Positions 12,290 to 22,331 are shown, counted from the stretch's first letter. The stretch is 64,000 bases of DNA from Klebsiella quasipneumoniae subsp. quasipneumoniae (GCF_020525925.1 NZ_CP084876.1:620001-684000), one strand, 5' to 3'. Program-made: numbers and translations. Notes: generated by a model not told the origin, from the sequence alone.

Positions 12290-13177
12290 ATGGCTGATTT
12301 AGACGATATCAAAGAGGGCAAGGACTTCGGCCTCGACCGCCCGCAGCAGAACACGCTGTATACCCTGAAAGGCTGCGGCTCGCTGGACTGGGGCATGCAG
12401 TCGCGGCTGGCGCGCATTTTTAATCCGCACAGCAACCGCACGGTCATGCTGGCCTTCGATCATGGTTACTTCCAGGGACCCACCACCGGGCTGGAGCGCA
12501 TCGATCTCTCTATCGCGCCGCTGTTCGAGGAAACCGACGTGCTGATGTGCACCCGCGGCGTACTGCGCAGTCAGGTGCCGGCCGCGACCAACAAACCGGT
12601 GGTGCTGCGCGCCTCCGGCGGCAACTCGATCCTCAGCGAACTTTCCAACGAGTGCGTGGCGGTGGCGATGGAAGATGCGCTGCGCCTGAACGTCTGCGCA
12701 GTGGCGGCGCAGGTCTATATCGGCAGCCAATACGAACATCAGTCGATCAACAACATCATCAAACTGGTGGACGCCGGCAACCGCTACGGTATGCCGGTAC
12801 TGGCGGTGACCGGCGTCGGCAAAGAGATGACCCGCGATGCGCGCTACTTCTCGCTGGCCAGCCGGATTGCCGCCGAAATGGGGGCGCAGTTTGTGAAGAC
12901 CTATTTCGTTGAGGAAGGCTTTGAAAAAGTGACCGCCAGCTGCCCGGTGCCGATCGTCATCGCCGGGGGCAAAAAGCTGCCGGAGCATGAGGCGCTGGAG
13001 ATGTGCTGGCGGGCGATCGACCAGGGGGCGTCCGGGGTGGATATGGGGCGCAATATCTTCCAGTCCAGCGCCCCGCGCGCAATGCTGAAGGCGGTGAAAA
13101 AGGTGGTGCATGAGAATCTGAACGCGCGCGAAGCGTACCAGTTCTGGCAGGAAGAGAAACAGGGAGAGCGGAAATGA
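12290..13177 (+). CDS. lsrF: 3-hydroxy-5-phosphonooxypentane-2,4-dione thiolase LsrF
   Basis: A 295-residue TIM-barrel protein of the DeoC/FbaB aldolase family. LsrF transfers an acetyl group from the isomerised phospho-AI-2 to CoA, the last step in AI-2 breakdown. Visible family segments are [20 protein letters not shown], the MCTRGVLRS strand, [14 protein letters not shown] (the strand with the catalytic lysine) and [15 protein letters not shown]. The downstream lsrG overlaps it by 4 bp, matching the two-enzyme breakdown module. Confidence 0.96.
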   Translation: MADLDDIKEGKDFGLDRPQQNTLYTLKGCGSLDWGMQSRLARIFNPHSNRTVMLAFDHGYFQGPTTGLERIDLSIAPLFEETDVLMCTRGVLRSQVPAATNKPVVLRASGGNSILSELSNECVAVAMEDALRLNVCAVAAQVYIGSQYEHQSINNIIKLVDAGNRYGMPVLAVTGVGKEMTRDARYFSLASRIAAEMGAQFVKTYFVEEGFEKVTASCPVPIVIAGGKKLPEHEALEMCWRAIDQGASGVDMGRNIFQSSAPRAMLKAVKKVVHENLNAREAYQFWQEEKQGERK

Positions 13178-13470
13178 ATGTGACGCTGGTGGAGATCAAT
13201 ATCAAACCCGAGCGGGTGGATGAGTTTCTCGAGGTGTTCCGCGCCAACCACGAAGGGGCGCTGCGGGAGCCGGGCAACCTGCGCTTTGATGTTCTGCAGG
13301 ATCCGGAGGTGAAGACCCGCTTTTTTATCTACGAAGCCTATAAAGACGATGAAGCGGTGCTGGCGCACAAGAAGACCCCGCACTATTTAGCCTGCGTCGA
13401 AAAGCTGGAAGAGATGATGTCGCAGCCGCGGCAGAAGCGCAGCTTTATCGGCCTGCTACCGCAGGTGTGA
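13174..13470 (+). CDS. lsrG: Phospho-AI-2 isomerase LsrG
   Basis: A 98-residue ABM-domain (antibiotic biosynthesis monooxygenase fold) protein, the usual size of LsrG. It isomerises phospho-DPD to the substrate of LsrF. Typical segments are [40 protein letters not shown] and the [18 protein letters not shown] helix. It is the last gene of the lsr operon, overlaps lsrF by 4 bp and is followed by a strong hairpin. Confidence 0.95.
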   Translation: MNVTLVEINIKPERVDEFLEVFRANHEGALREPGNLRFDVLQDPEVKTRFFIYEAYKDDEAVLAHKKTPHYLACVEKLEEMMSQPRQKRSFIGLLPQV

Positions 13471-13494
13471 GGGAAATCCAGAGCAGAAGATAAT

Positions 13495-13525
13495 CCCGGT
13501 CCTCTTCCATTGGGAGAGGACCGGG
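13495..13525. terminator. Bidirectional hairpin between lsrG and patA
   Basis: CCCGGTCCTCT (13495-13505) pairs perfectly with AGAGGACCGGG (13515-13525). The genes on both sides point toward it. It lacks a clear U-run and resembles the repeat at 4823-4932, so it may act as a REP-type 3' end as well as a terminator. Confidence 0.6.
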
Positions 13526-13540
13526 GGGAGGGGCAGTTTA

Positions 13541-14974
<1,434 letters not shown>

Positions 14975-15136
14975 TTACGCCAGTTCGGCAGAAGCGGTGA
15001 AAATCGGGATAAATGCAAAGTAAAAGACGAAATGTGTAAAATTTAATCTCATGGCGCCATTATTGGCACGTTTTATTCCTGAGCTGACGAGATTTTCTGC
15101 CTTGCGGCGTTGAGCGGCACGATCCGTCGTGGTGCG

Positions 15137-15159
15137 GGCTGCCCCAGCGCGGGGCAGCC
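15137..15159 (-). terminator. Hairpin downstream of yqjI
   Basis: GGCTGCCCC and GGGGCAGCC pair perfectly with a five-base loop, 19 bp beyond the yqjI stop codon. There is no clear U-run, so it may be a 3' stabilising or weak termination structure. The remaining 14921-15136 sequence upstream of patA is AT-rich and presumably holds the patA promoter; I see no gene in it. Confidence 0.5.
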
Positions 15160-15177
15160 GATGGTGAGAAAGGAGGC

Positions 15178-15732
15178 TTAGTCGAGCTGGGAGATCTCCA
15201 TCGCCGCCCGGTCGATAATGCCGATGATCTGCTTGAGCTGGGCGGCGCTGCTGGCCTGCTGGTTCACTTTCAGGTCGAGGACCGCTTTGAAATTCTCCAG
15301 CGCGCGCTTCATCTGCGGATCGCGGCGCAGCTCGCAGCCGACCATCCGCGCCTGCAGACGCTCCTGGATATGGGCCAGATGCTCCTGGTTCTCCGCGTGC
15401 AGCTGTTTCCCCTCTTCGCTGATGACGATTTTTTTGCGTCCGTTGTCGTCTTCCACGCTGATGAGACCCTGGTCCTGGAGCAGATCCAGCGTCGGGTAGA
15501 TCACCCCCGGGCTGGGACTGTAGTTCCCCTGGGTGAGGGTTTCGATCTCTTTGATCAGCTCATAGCCGTGGCTGGCGCTGCGGCTGAGGATGTCCAGAAT
15601 AATCAGCCGCAGTTCGCCGTGGCCAAAGAAACGCTGGCGACGTCCGCCGCCGCGACGGCCATGGTCGCCGTGTTCGCTGGGGTCACCGTGGCGCCCGCGC
15701 GGCCCACGCCCGTCTTCATGATGATGTCGCAT
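15178..15732 (-). CDS. yqjI: PadR-family metal-responsive regulator YqjI
   Basis: A 184-residue protein with a histidine/glycine/arginine-rich N-terminal extension (residues 1-35, MRHHHEDGRGPRGRHGDPSE and on), then a PadR winged helix (GELRLIILDILSRSASHGYE, TLTQGNYSPSPGVIYPTLDL) and a coiled C-terminal dimer region. E. coli YqjI represses the divergent yqjH and itself and is released by nickel bound to the His-rich tail. Here it is also divergent from yqjH, and the 238-bp gap holds GATATA-type palindromes and a Fur box. Confidence 0.92.
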   Translation of the reverse strand: MRHHHEDGRGPRGRHGDPSEHGDHGRRGGGRRQRFFGHGELRLIILDILSRSASHGYELIKEIETLTQGNYSPSPGVIYPTLDLLQDQGLISVEDDNGRKKIVISEEGKQLHAENQEHLAHIQERLQARMVGCELRRDPQMKRALENFKAVLDLKVNQQASSAAQLKQIIGIIDRAAMEISQLD

Positions 15733-15753
15733 GGTTACCTCCTGCTATGTTTT

Positions 15754-15772
15754 GATATATCTAATTTATATC
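15754..15772. promoter_or_regulatory. Candidate YqjI operator, yqjI side
   Basis: GATATA (15754-15759) and TATATC (15767-15772) form a palindrome with a 7-bp spacer, 22 bp upstream of the yqjI start. A matching GATATATC is present at 15938-15945 near yqjH. PadR regulators commonly bind AT-rich palindromes of this kind. Confidence 0.55.
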
Positions 15773-15909
15773 TAAAAAATGAATTCTCGCAATGCTGGTT
15801 GTGATTTATTTTTTAATTTGTTGATATTTATCTGTTTATTTCTGATGCTGGTATTTTAATGCGGTTTGTTTTGACTATATCAAAAAAAGACTTGCATTCT
15901 TTTTAGATG

Positions 15910-15930
15910 GCAATCATTATCATTTGCATC
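15910..15930. promoter_or_regulatory. Fur box upstream of yqjH
   Basis: The stretch GCAATCATTATCATTTGCAT matches the Fur consensus well; on the opposite strand it reads AAATGATAATGATTGC. It is 41 bp before the yqjH start, fitting iron repression of a ferric-siderophore reductase. Confidence 0.7.
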
Positions 15931-15937
15931 GAGTTTA

Positions 15938-15945
15938 GATATATC
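15938..15945. promoter_or_regulatory. Candidate YqjI operator, yqjH side
   Basis: The perfect palindrome GATATATC, followed by TATTTACTG, lies 26 bp upstream of yqjH and repeats the core of the site near yqjI. It probably lets YqjI act on both promoters. Confidence 0.45.
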
Positions 15946-15970
15946 TATTTACTGTTCACGAAGGCGATCG

Positions 15971-16747
15971 ATGATGACAAAAACCAAAGCAGACAAGTAC
16001 CCGCAGCGTGTCCGCAATGAGCTGCGTTTCCGTGAGCTGACGGTGCTGCGCGTGGAGCGCGCAGGCGCGGCTTTCCAGCGCATCGTGCTGGGAGGCGAGG
16101 CGCTGGAAGGTTTCGTTTCCCGCGGCTTTGACGACCACACCAAGCTTTTCTTCCCGGAGCCGGGCGCGGCGTTTGCCCCGCCGCAGGTGACCGAGGAGGG
16201 GATTGACTGGGGCGAGGGCGTGCGGCCTGCTACCCGCGACTATACGCCGCTGTACGATGCCGAACGCCATGAGCTGGCGTACGACTTCTTTATCCACGAC
16301 GGCGGAATCGCCAGCCGCTGGGCGCTGGAGGCAAAAGCGGGCGATAAGCTGGTGATCGGTGGTCCGCGCGGCTCGCTGGTGGTGCCGGAGGATTACGCCT
16401 GGCAACTGTATGTCTGCGATGAGTCCGGTATGCCGGCGCTGCGTCGTCGTCTGCTGGGTTTGCGTCAGCTGGCGGTGACGCCGCAGGTGACGGCCATCGT
16501 CACTATCGCCGATGCGTCATATAAAGATTATCTGGCGGATCTCGACGGCTTTAACATCGAGTGGGTGGTGGGCCACCATCCGGCGTTCGTCGCCGAGCGT
16601 CTGGCGCAGGTGAGGGTGCCGGCGGAGGATTATTTCATCTGGCTGACCGGCGAAGGCGCGGTGGTGAAATCGCTGCTGGCGCGCTTTGAGGATGAGAGCA
16701 TCGATCAGCAGCTGGTGCGCTCGCAGGCGTACTGGCACAGCAAGTAA
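15971..16747 (+). CDS. yqjH: NADPH-dependent ferric-chelate reductase YqjH
   Basis: A 258-residue siderophore-interacting protein (SIP/ViuB family). It releases iron from imported ferric siderophores by reduction with FAD and NADPH in the cytoplasm. The FAD motif RDYTPLYDAERHELAYDFFI is present, followed by GPRGSLVVPEDYAWQLYVCD (start of the NADPH domain). The C-terminus has the short IWLTGEGAVVKSLLARFEDE segment of the family. It is controlled from the divergent yqjI gap, with a Fur box and YqjI-like palindromes, so both iron limitation and nickel should matter. Confidence 0.94.
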   Translation: MMTKTKADKYPQRVRNELRFRELTVLRVERAGAAFQRIVLGGEALEGFVSRGFDDHTKLFFPEPGAAFAPPQVTEEGIDWGEGVRPATRDYTPLYDAERHELAYDFFIHDGGIASRWALEAKAGDKLVIGGPRGSLVVPEDYAWQLYVCDESGMPALRRRLLGLRQLAVTPQVTAIVTIADASYKDYLADLDGFNIEWVVGHHPAFVAERLAQVRVPAEDYFIWLTGEGAVVKSLLARFEDESIDQQLVRSQAYWHSK

Positions 16748-16765
16748 AAAGCCATCGTGGTCAAA

Positions 16766-16848
16766 CCCGGATAGCGGCGCGTAGCGCCTTATCCGGGCTA
16801 CGGTTGGCGCCGATTTGTAGCCCCGGTAAGCACAGCGCCACCGGGGAA
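16766..16848. repeat. Two REP/PU elements (BIME-like)
   Basis: CCCGGATAGCGGCGCGTAGC, continuing to 16801, is a classic REP palindrome (CCCGGATA...TATCCGGGCTAC). A second GC-rich palindrome, TAGCCCCGGT...ACCGGGGAAGG, spans 16818-16848. They fill the gap between convergent yqjH and the ATP-dependent dihydroxyacetone kinase gene. Confidence 0.85.
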
Positions 16849-16851
16849 GGC

Positions 16852-18501
16852 TTATCGTTCCGCCAGCGCTTTAAACACCATCGCTACCGCGTGGGCGCCG
16901 GGGTCCATGTTGCCGAGCAGGCTGTCGCTGTTGAGATAGGACGCTCGTCCGGCGCCGGCTTTGCCCGACTGGCAAGTGCGATCCGCGCCGGCCTGCGCCG
17001 CGGCAAAAGCGGCCTGCAGGTTCTCCGGTTCGGCGAGCAGCGCCGCCAGCGCTGGCTGCAGCGCGTCGATCATTGTCCGGTCGCCTTCCTCGGCGCCGCC
17101 GTAAAATTTCATCTGCTCCAGACCGGCGTTCAGCGCCTCGGCCACGCTGGCGCCGTGCCCCAGCTTCTGCCCGGCAGCGGTGAAGAAAATCGACATCAAT
17201 ACCCCGCTGGAGCCGCCCATCACCACCGTCAGGCGTTCGCCCGTGAGCGCGAACAGCGTGGGCAGATCGTTCAGCGGCAGCTGCTGGCGCTGCAGCAGGT
17301 CGGCAATCTCACGCGCCCCGGCGGCGAAGGTGGAGCCGGTATCGCCATCGCCCACTTTGGCATCCAGCGCGTTGAGATGGTCTTCAAGCCCGACGAGGGT
17401 GCCGGTCACCTGGGCCACGTAATCACCCACCTGCGGGTTGGCCGAAGGCGTAAAGTCGACGCGCGGGCTGGCGAGAGTGGACGGCATGATGTTAACCGTC
17501 CGCGGCTGCACCGGCCGCGGCCAGCCGGCGGTTTCCACATCCGCCAGCAGCGCTTTCTCAATACTCTCTTCCAACACGATGGCGCTCAGCGAGAAACCCT
17601 TCATATCCAGGGCCGTCACCAGCGAGGCCGGGCCAATCAACCAGTCAACGCGCGCCTGCAGCGGCGTGTTGGCCAGTTCGCGGGTCAGGATCGCCATTTC
17701 GGCCACCGACACGCCGCCGAGATTATTGAGCATCACCGCCAGACGGCCGGTTTCCGGCAGGGCAGCGGTCAGTTTTTCCACCATCAGGTTGACGATTTCC
17801 GCACTGTTTTGCGTGGCGATGGTGGAGGCGCCAGGTTCGCCGTGGATGCCCATTCCCAGCTCGGCGTGGCCGGCCTGATGGCGCGGCGCGCTGTCCGCCT
17901 CCTGCGGCAGATGGCAGCTGGCCAGCGCCACCCCGATGCTGGCGGTGTGGTTGGCGGCGTACTGCGCTTCGCGCAGTACGGTGGCGAGATTGTAGCCGCG
18001 CTCGGCAAAATAGCCCGCCACCTTATGGACGAACAGCGTACCGGCGATGCCGCGCGGCTGTTTGTTTTCCGGCAGCGAAATGTCGTCGCCGACGATCAGC
18101 ATTTCCACGTTGTAGCCGAGACGGCGCGCTTTCTCCGCCGCGAGGCCGAAGTTCAGCCGGTCGCCGGTATAGTTTTTTACGATCAGCAGGCAGCCCGCCT
18201 CGCCGGTCACCGCCTGAATGGCGGTAAGCACCGCGTCGACGCTCGGCGAGGCGAACAGATCGCCACAAACCGCGGCGGTCAGCATGCCTTTACCAATAAA
18301 GCCGACGTGCGCCGGTTCGTGGCCGGCGCCGCCGCCGGCGATCACCGCCACGTTGTTTTTATTCAGGTCGCGACGGACCACCACCCGGATCGCCGGGTCG
18401 CTCTCCAGCCGGGCGAGGTTGTTCCACGGACTGGCGATGATGGTTCCCTCAATCACATCGTTGACGAGGCTGGCGCGCTGGTTAAAAAAGAATTGAGACA
18501 T
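16852..18501 (-). CDS. dhaK: ATP-dependent dihydroxyacetone kinase (single chain)
   Basis: A 549-residue enzyme joining a DhaK domain (about residues 1-330) to a DhaL nucleotide-binding domain (about 350-549), the form known from Citrobacter freundii and the Klebsiella dha regulon. It phosphorylates dihydroxyacetone with ATP. The substrate histidine is H220 in MGIHGEPGA, the same position as in the C. freundii enzyme. The L-domain metal-binding segment is DAKVGDGDTGSTFAAGAREI, with three aspartates for magnesium. It is downstream of dhaKLM on the same strand, 74 bp after dhaM, with a hairpin between. Two kinase systems of different phosphate source therefore lie side by side. Confidence 0.95.
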   Translation of the reverse strand: MSQFFFNQRASLVNDVIEGTIIASPWNNLARLESDPAIRVVVRRDLNKNNVAVIAGGGAGHEPAHVGFIGKGMLTAAVCGDLFASPSVDAVLTAIQAVTGEAGCLLIVKNYTGDRLNFGLAAEKARRLGYNVEMLIVGDDISLPENKQPRGIAGTLFVHKVAGYFAERGYNLATVLREAQYAANHTASIGVALASCHLPQEADSAPRHQAGHAELGMGIHGEPGASTIATQNSAEIVNLMVEKLTAALPETGRLAVMLNNLGGVSVAEMAILTRELANTPLQARVDWLIGPASLVTALDMKGFSLSAIVLEESIEKALLADVETAGWPRPVQPRTVNIMPSTLASPRVDFTPSANPQVGDYVAQVTGTLVGLEDHLNALDAKVGDGDTGSTFAAGAREIADLLQRQQLPLNDLPTLFALTGERLTVVMGGSSGVLMSIFFTAAGQKLGHGASVAEALNAGLEQMKFYGGAEEGDRTMIDALQPALAALLAEPENLQAAFAAAQAGADRTCQSGKAGAGRASYLNSDSLLGNMDPGAHAVAMVFKALAER

Positions 18502-18533
18502 AGTGGTTCCTGAAGAGTAAGCGAAAACTCACC

Positions 18534-18555
18534 CTCCGGAGGCAGGCCTCCGGAG
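18534..18555 (-). terminator. Hairpin between dhaM and ATP-dependent dhaK
   Basis: CTCCGGAGGC and GCCTCCGGAG form a perfect inverted repeat in the 74-bp intercistronic gap. There is no U-run; it could reduce read-through or tune mRNA stability. Confidence 0.45.
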
Positions 18556-18575
18556 CGGTAACGGACAAAGTGGAT

Positions 18576-19997
18576 TTAGTAACGGATAAGGCGCTGGCGG
18601 CGCATATCGAGCGCGATGGGCTCGCCGGGCTGCACGCTGTTCAGCGCCTCGCCCTGCTGACATAGCCAGGCGATCCCCGCCGCGCGGGCGATAATCGCGC
18701 CGTGGGCCTGTTCGCTGCCGTCGCGCAGGCACAGGCCTTTCACGCGGCTGGCATCCAGTTGCAGGACGGCCGACGGGAACATGTTGTCAGCGATAATAAT
18801 GGTCGGCTCGCCGGGCGTCGGCAGCGTTTCCTGCACGTCCTGCAGATGGCGCAGGGTGCGCTGCAGAATATCTTCGATATCGATATAGCGCGCCTGGAGA
18901 TAGGGGTCATCCAGCTGGCGATACTGCTGGCTGAGCTCCATCAGCACCTGATGCCACGCCCATTCCGCCGAGCACGGCTCGGTGAGCAGACGATCGTTGG
19001 CGGCATCAAACAGATCCTCATCGTCGAGCAGGGTGTGGTGCCCGGCGAAAATCGCCGCGATATCGGCGTTAAATTTATTCTCCGCCAGCTCGGTCAGGGC
19101 AGTGAGATCCGCCAGCGTCTGGTCGATAGCCCGGCGCAGCCGCTGCTGCTCGCGGGCGACATCGGCGGCGGCCGGGCGGACCGGCTGGATCAGGGCCAGC
19201 GGATAGCGCAGCGCGATGCCTTCGACGCGCTCGGGGGCGGCCTGGGCCGCTGCCGGTTGCGCCGCAGGCGATTCGCCGAAGTTATCGGCGGCCAGCGCCT
19301 GAAACGCCGCCAGCGCCGCATCGGCCTCTGGCCCGCGGGCCAGCAGGCGCAGCTTATCGTTGCGCCGCACCTGCAGCAGGGCGATTTGGTTGAGGCTGTC
19401 CGGTTTGACGCACTTCCCGTTTTTCTCCAGCAGCAGATCGGCGTTAAAGCCCGCCAGCGCGGCGACCAGCTTCGACGCCGGACGCACGTGCAGGCCGTTG
19501 TGGTTCTGTATGACGACCGCAAGCGACTTGCTGTCGCCATCGTCGGCAAGCGTCGGCGCCGGGGCGGCGTCAGGGGTTGGCGAAGGTAAACCCAGCTGGA
19601 TCCGTTTGGCCTCCAGGGCGTTCATGGCGTCGGCGATCACTTTGTCGATCCCGGCGCCGGAGGCGGCGCTGACGGTGGCCGCCAGCGTCCCCTCCACCAG
19701 CGGCGCGGCGCACAGCCGCACCTTCGCGGCAATCGCCGGATCGAGCAGGTCGAGGGCGGTCTCGGCGCTGAGCAACGCGCTGCCGATATCCATCATCACC
19801 AGCACGTGGTCGGTATCGGCGACGGATTCGATCGCTTCCATGACCTTGATCGGATCGGTGCCGATCGGGCTGTCTGGATCGTCGATCCCGGCGGCGATCG
19901 CCAGCTTGCAGCCGTCGTTGATTAACATCTGCCGGGCCAGTTCTCCGACACCTTCGCCCAGCCGGGCGCTATGAGAAACAATAACCAGGTTTACCAT
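18576..19997 (-). CDS. dhaM: PTS-dependent dihydroxyacetone kinase phosphotransferase subunit
   Basis: A 473-residue multidomain phosphoryl carrier. Residues 1-135 are a mannose-type EIIA domain with phosphohistidine H9 (VIVSHSARL). Residues about 157-245 are an HPr-like domain with H170 (NHNGLHVRPAS). The rest resembles the N-terminal part of Enzyme I, with H432 in AHGAIIARAAGIAWL. Phosphate flows from PEP through the PTS to DhaM, then to ADP bound on DhaL. The length and all three histidines match E. coli DhaM. It is the third gene of dhaKLM, 10 bp after dhaL. Confidence 0.95.
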   Translation of the reverse strand: MVNLVIVSHSARLGEGVGELARQMLINDGCKLAIAAGIDDPDSPIGTDPIKVMEAIESVADTDHVLVMMDIGSALLSAETALDLLDPAIAAKVRLCAAPLVEGTLAATVSAASGAGIDKVIADAMNALEAKRIQLGLPSPTPDAAPAPTLADDGDSKSLAVVIQNHNGLHVRPASKLVAALAGFNADLLLEKNGKCVKPDSLNQIALLQVRRNDKLRLLARGPEADAALAAFQALAADNFGESPAAQPAAAQAAPERVEGIALRYPLALIQPVRPAAADVAREQQRLRRAIDQTLADLTALTELAENKFNADIAAIFAGHHTLLDDEDLFDAANDRLLTEPCSAEWAWHQVLMELSQQYRQLDDPYLQARYIDIEDILQRTLRHLQDVQETLPTPGEPTIIIADNMFPSAVLQLDASRVKGLCLRDGSEQAHGAIIARAAGIAWLCQQGEALNSVQPGEPIALDMRRQRLIRY

Positions 19998-20007
19998 CGC
20001 GATTTCC

Positions 20008-20640
20008 TTACTCTTTGGCCGCGGCGGCCAGCATCTGCATCATAAACATCACTGACGTGGCGCCCGGATCCTGATGGCCGATGCTGCGTTCGCCAAGGTA
20101 GCTGGCGCGGCCTTTGCGCGCCTGCATGGTGATGGTGCTGTGGGCGCCGGCCTCCGCTGCTTTGCAGGCGGCATCCAGCGCGGCGGCGATCGACAGATGC
20201 TGCTCGCTGGACTGGCGCAGGGAGTCCACCACCGGCAGCCAGACGTCGCACATGGTTTTATCCCCTGGCTCCGCTTTACCGCGGTTGACGACGCCGTCCG
20301 CGCCTTCGCGGATCATCAGGTACAGTTCGTCGAGGGTCAGGCTCTGGTGGGCCTGAGTGACCTGCGCGGCGCGAATGAAGAAGGTGCCGAACAGCGGGCC
20401 GCTGGCGCCGCCGACGTTGGAGAGCAGCGTCATGCCGGTGTTTTTGAGGATAAAGCCAATATCTTTATCGGCAATCGACGGCAGCTTTTCCACCACCTTG
20501 CTGAACCCGCGGTGCATATTCAGGCCGTGGTCGGCATCGCCGATCTCTTTATCGAGGCCGGTGAGAAAATCGCTCTCTTTGGTGAAGATATCGCCGCAGC
20601 GGTACAGCCAGTCGACGATTTGCGTTCTGTTCAGTGACAT
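20008..20640 (-). CDS. dhaL: PTS-dependent dihydroxyacetone kinase, ADP-binding subunit
   Basis: A 210-residue DhaL subunit. It holds ADP permanently as a coenzyme, is rephosphorylated by DhaM and transfers phosphate to dihydroxyacetone on DhaK. The magnesium-binding aspartates lie in EIGDADHGLNMHRGF, and the later loop is GASGPLFGTFF. It sits between dhaK and dhaM with 10-bp gaps. In E. coli DhaL also binds DhaR and activates it; the same cross-talk is possible here because dhaR is present. Confidence 0.95.
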   Translation of the reverse strand: MSLNRTQIVDWLYRCGDIFTKESDFLTGLDKEIGDADHGLNMHRGFSKVVEKLPSIADKDIGFILKNTGMTLLSNVGGASGPLFGTFFIRAAQVTQAHQSLTLDELYLMIREGADGVVNRGKAEPGDKTMCDVWLPVVDSLRQSSEQHLSIAAALDAACKAAEAGAHSTITMQARKGRASYLGERSIGHQDPGATSVMFMMQMLAAAAKE

Positions 20641-20650
20641 GTCGTGCTCC

Positions 20651-21721
20651 TTAGTTTCCCCAGTTCAGCGCCGGGGTATGAACCGGGGCGTCCCATAGCG
20701 CCAGCGTCTCATCATCCGCTTTCAGCAGGGTGATGGAGAAGCCCGCCATATCCAGCGAGGTGCAGTAGCTGCCGACGAGGTTGCGTTCGATGATGATGCC
20801 GGACGCTTCACAGCGCTGGGCGAGCCGGTGATAGACGCCGTACAGTTCGGACAGCGGCGTGGCGCCGAGGTTATTGACCATGGCGATGACCCGGTCGCCG
20901 TTTTGTAGCGCGGTTTTGCTCTGCTTCACTTCCTGCCACGCGCCCTTAACGGTATCCCACTGGCGCAGCGTGCGGCTGTAGGCGCCATTCTCCAGCAGGG
21001 TATCGAACATCTCATCGACGGTTTGGTCCAGCGAGCTGAAGCGACGGCGGTCGATGCCCGGCTCGCCGTGAATGCCGACGCCGAACTCCATTTCATCGTC
21101 CTGCAGGGTAAAGGAGGGTTGTCCGGCGGCCGGTACGGTGCAGGCGCCGAGGGCGATGCCAATGGAGTGGCCGAGATTATTCAGGCGGCGCCCCAGTTCA
21201 GCGCAGGCCTCCAGCGAATCGCCGCGCTCGGCGGCGGCGCCGACCAGTTTTTCGATCAGAACGGTATTGGCGACGCCGCGGCGGCCTGCGGTATAGAGAC
21301 TGTCTTTCACCGCCACGTCGTCGTCGACCACCACGGTGGTGACTTTTATGCCGCTCTCATGCAGCAGCTCGGTGGCGGTTTCGAAGTTCAGGATGTCGCC
21401 GGTGTAGTTTTTGATAATCAGCAGGACGCCTTCGCCGCCGTCAATCTGCATCGCGCATTCGAACATTTTATCCGGCGTCGGCGAGGTGAAGATTTCCCCC
21501 GGGCAGGCGCCAGAGAGCATCCCCTGGCCGATATAGCCGCAGTGCATTGGCTCATGGCCGCTGCCGCCGCCGGAGAGGAGGGCGACCTTGCCGGCCACCG
21601 GCGCGTCGGCGCGGGTGACGTACAGCGGGTCCTGGTGCAGGGTCAGCTGCGGGTGGGCTTTAGCCAGCCCCTGTAATTGTTCATTCAGTACATCTTCAAC
21701 ACGGTTAATCAGCTTTTTCAT
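20651..21721 (-). CDS. dhaK: PTS-dependent dihydroxyacetone kinase, substrate-binding subunit
   Basis: A 356-residue DhaK subunit. It binds dihydroxyacetone covalently as a hemiaminal through H218 (GVGIHGEPG), the same residue number as in E. coli. Other family segments are LLSGGGSGHEPMHCGYIGQG and IIKNYTGDILNFETA. It is first in dhaKLM and divergent from dhaD across a 610-bp gap containing paired palindromes. In E. coli DhaK antagonises DhaR when substrate is absent. Confidence 0.95.
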   Translation of the reverse strand: MKKLINRVEDVLNEQLQGLAKAHPQLTLHQDPLYVTRADAPVAGKVALLSGGGSGHEPMHCGYIGQGMLSGACPGEIFTSPTPDKMFECAMQIDGGEGVLLIIKNYTGDILNFETATELLHESGIKVTTVVVDDDVAVKDSLYTAGRRGVANTVLIEKLVGAAAERGDSLEACAELGRRLNNLGHSIGIALGACTVPAAGQPSFTLQDDEMEFGVGIHGEPGIDRRRFSSLDQTVDEMFDTLLENGAYSRTLRQWDTVKGAWQEVKQSKTALQNGDRVIAMVNNLGATPLSELYGVYHRLAQRCEASGIIIERNLVGSYCTSLDMAGFSITLLKADDETLALWDAPVHTPALNWGN

Positions 21722-21870
21722 TATTCAGTGCTCCGTTGGAGAAGGTTCGATGCGGCCTCTCTGCTGGCGGAGGCGGTCATCGCGTAGGGGTATCGTCTGA
21801 CGGTGCAGCGTGCCTGGCGATATGATGATTCTGGCTGAGCGGACGAAAAAAAGAATGCCCCGGCGATCGG

Positions 21871-21916
21871 GTTTCATTACGAAACATCACCTGCTGATTT
21901 TGTTTCTTTATGGAAC
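21871..21916. promoter_or_regulatory. Paired palindromes upstream of dhaK (candidate DhaR sites)
   Basis: GTTTC-ATTAC-GAAAC at 21871-21885 and GTTTC-TTTAT-GGAAC at 21902-21916 both fit GTTYC-N5-GRAAC. Their centres are 31 bp apart, about three helical turns, and lie 157 and 188 bp upstream of the dhaK start codon. DhaR is the obvious regulator encoded nearby; the link is inferred. Confidence 0.6.
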
Positions 21917-22135
21917 GTTTTTGCTGAGGAAACGGTGAAAATGCGAGCTGGCGCGCTTTTTTTCCTCTGCCTTAAGCGCCGGTCATCGCGGCTGGCGCAG
22001 CGGGCTGAAAAAAATTTTTTGCTAAATTTCCCCCGGCTGTGGGGAAAAAGCCTGCCGCTAAAGGGGGATAGTAAGGGAATTATGCGGCAGAGGAGCGGAT
22101 CGGGATCGCAATCCTGACGAAGAGTAGGGTTTTTT

Positions 22136-22182
22136 GTTCCAATATGGAACGTAAAAATTTAACCTGTGTTTCATATCAGAAC
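22136..22182. promoter_or_regulatory. Paired palindromes upstream of dhaD (candidate DhaR sites)
   Basis: GTTCC-AATAT-GGAAC at 22136-22150 is perfect. GTTTC-ATATC-AGAAC at 22168-22182 has one mismatch to GTTYC-N5-GRAAC. The centres are 32 bp apart and lie 189 and 157 bp upstream of the dhaD start, mirroring the dhaK side almost exactly. Confidence 0.6.
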
Positions 22183-22331
22183 AAAAAGGCGAAAGATTTT
22201 TTTGTTCCGTGCCGGCCCTACAGTGATCGCACTGCTCCGGTACATTCCGTTGAGGCCGCGCTTTACCGGCCGGCGCGGATAACGCCAGGGCTCATCATGT
22301 CTACATGCGCACTTATTTGAGGGTGAAAGGA

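Larger units (their letters stand above)
21722..22331. promoter_or_regulatory. 610-bp divergent control region dhaK-dhaD
   Basis: This gap contains no convincing gene. It holds four copies of a 15-bp palindrome, in two pairs described separately, with the pairs placed at mirrored distances from the dhaK and dhaD starts. There is an AT-rich stretch around 22120-22210. A short open frame at 21935-22117 lacks a ribosome site and was not accepted. Confidence 0.6.

Noticed and set aside
16804..18513. 569-residue reading frame opposite the ATP-dependent dihydroxyacetone kinase gene
   Set aside because: It is a shadow of a GC-rich gene: arginine/histidine/glutamine-rich, no ribosome site, no domain, and it fully overlaps a well-identified kinase.
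21935..22117. Short frame in the dhaK-dhaD gap
   Set aside because: Weak start, basic low-complexity sequence, and it lies in the regulatory region; no support as a gene.
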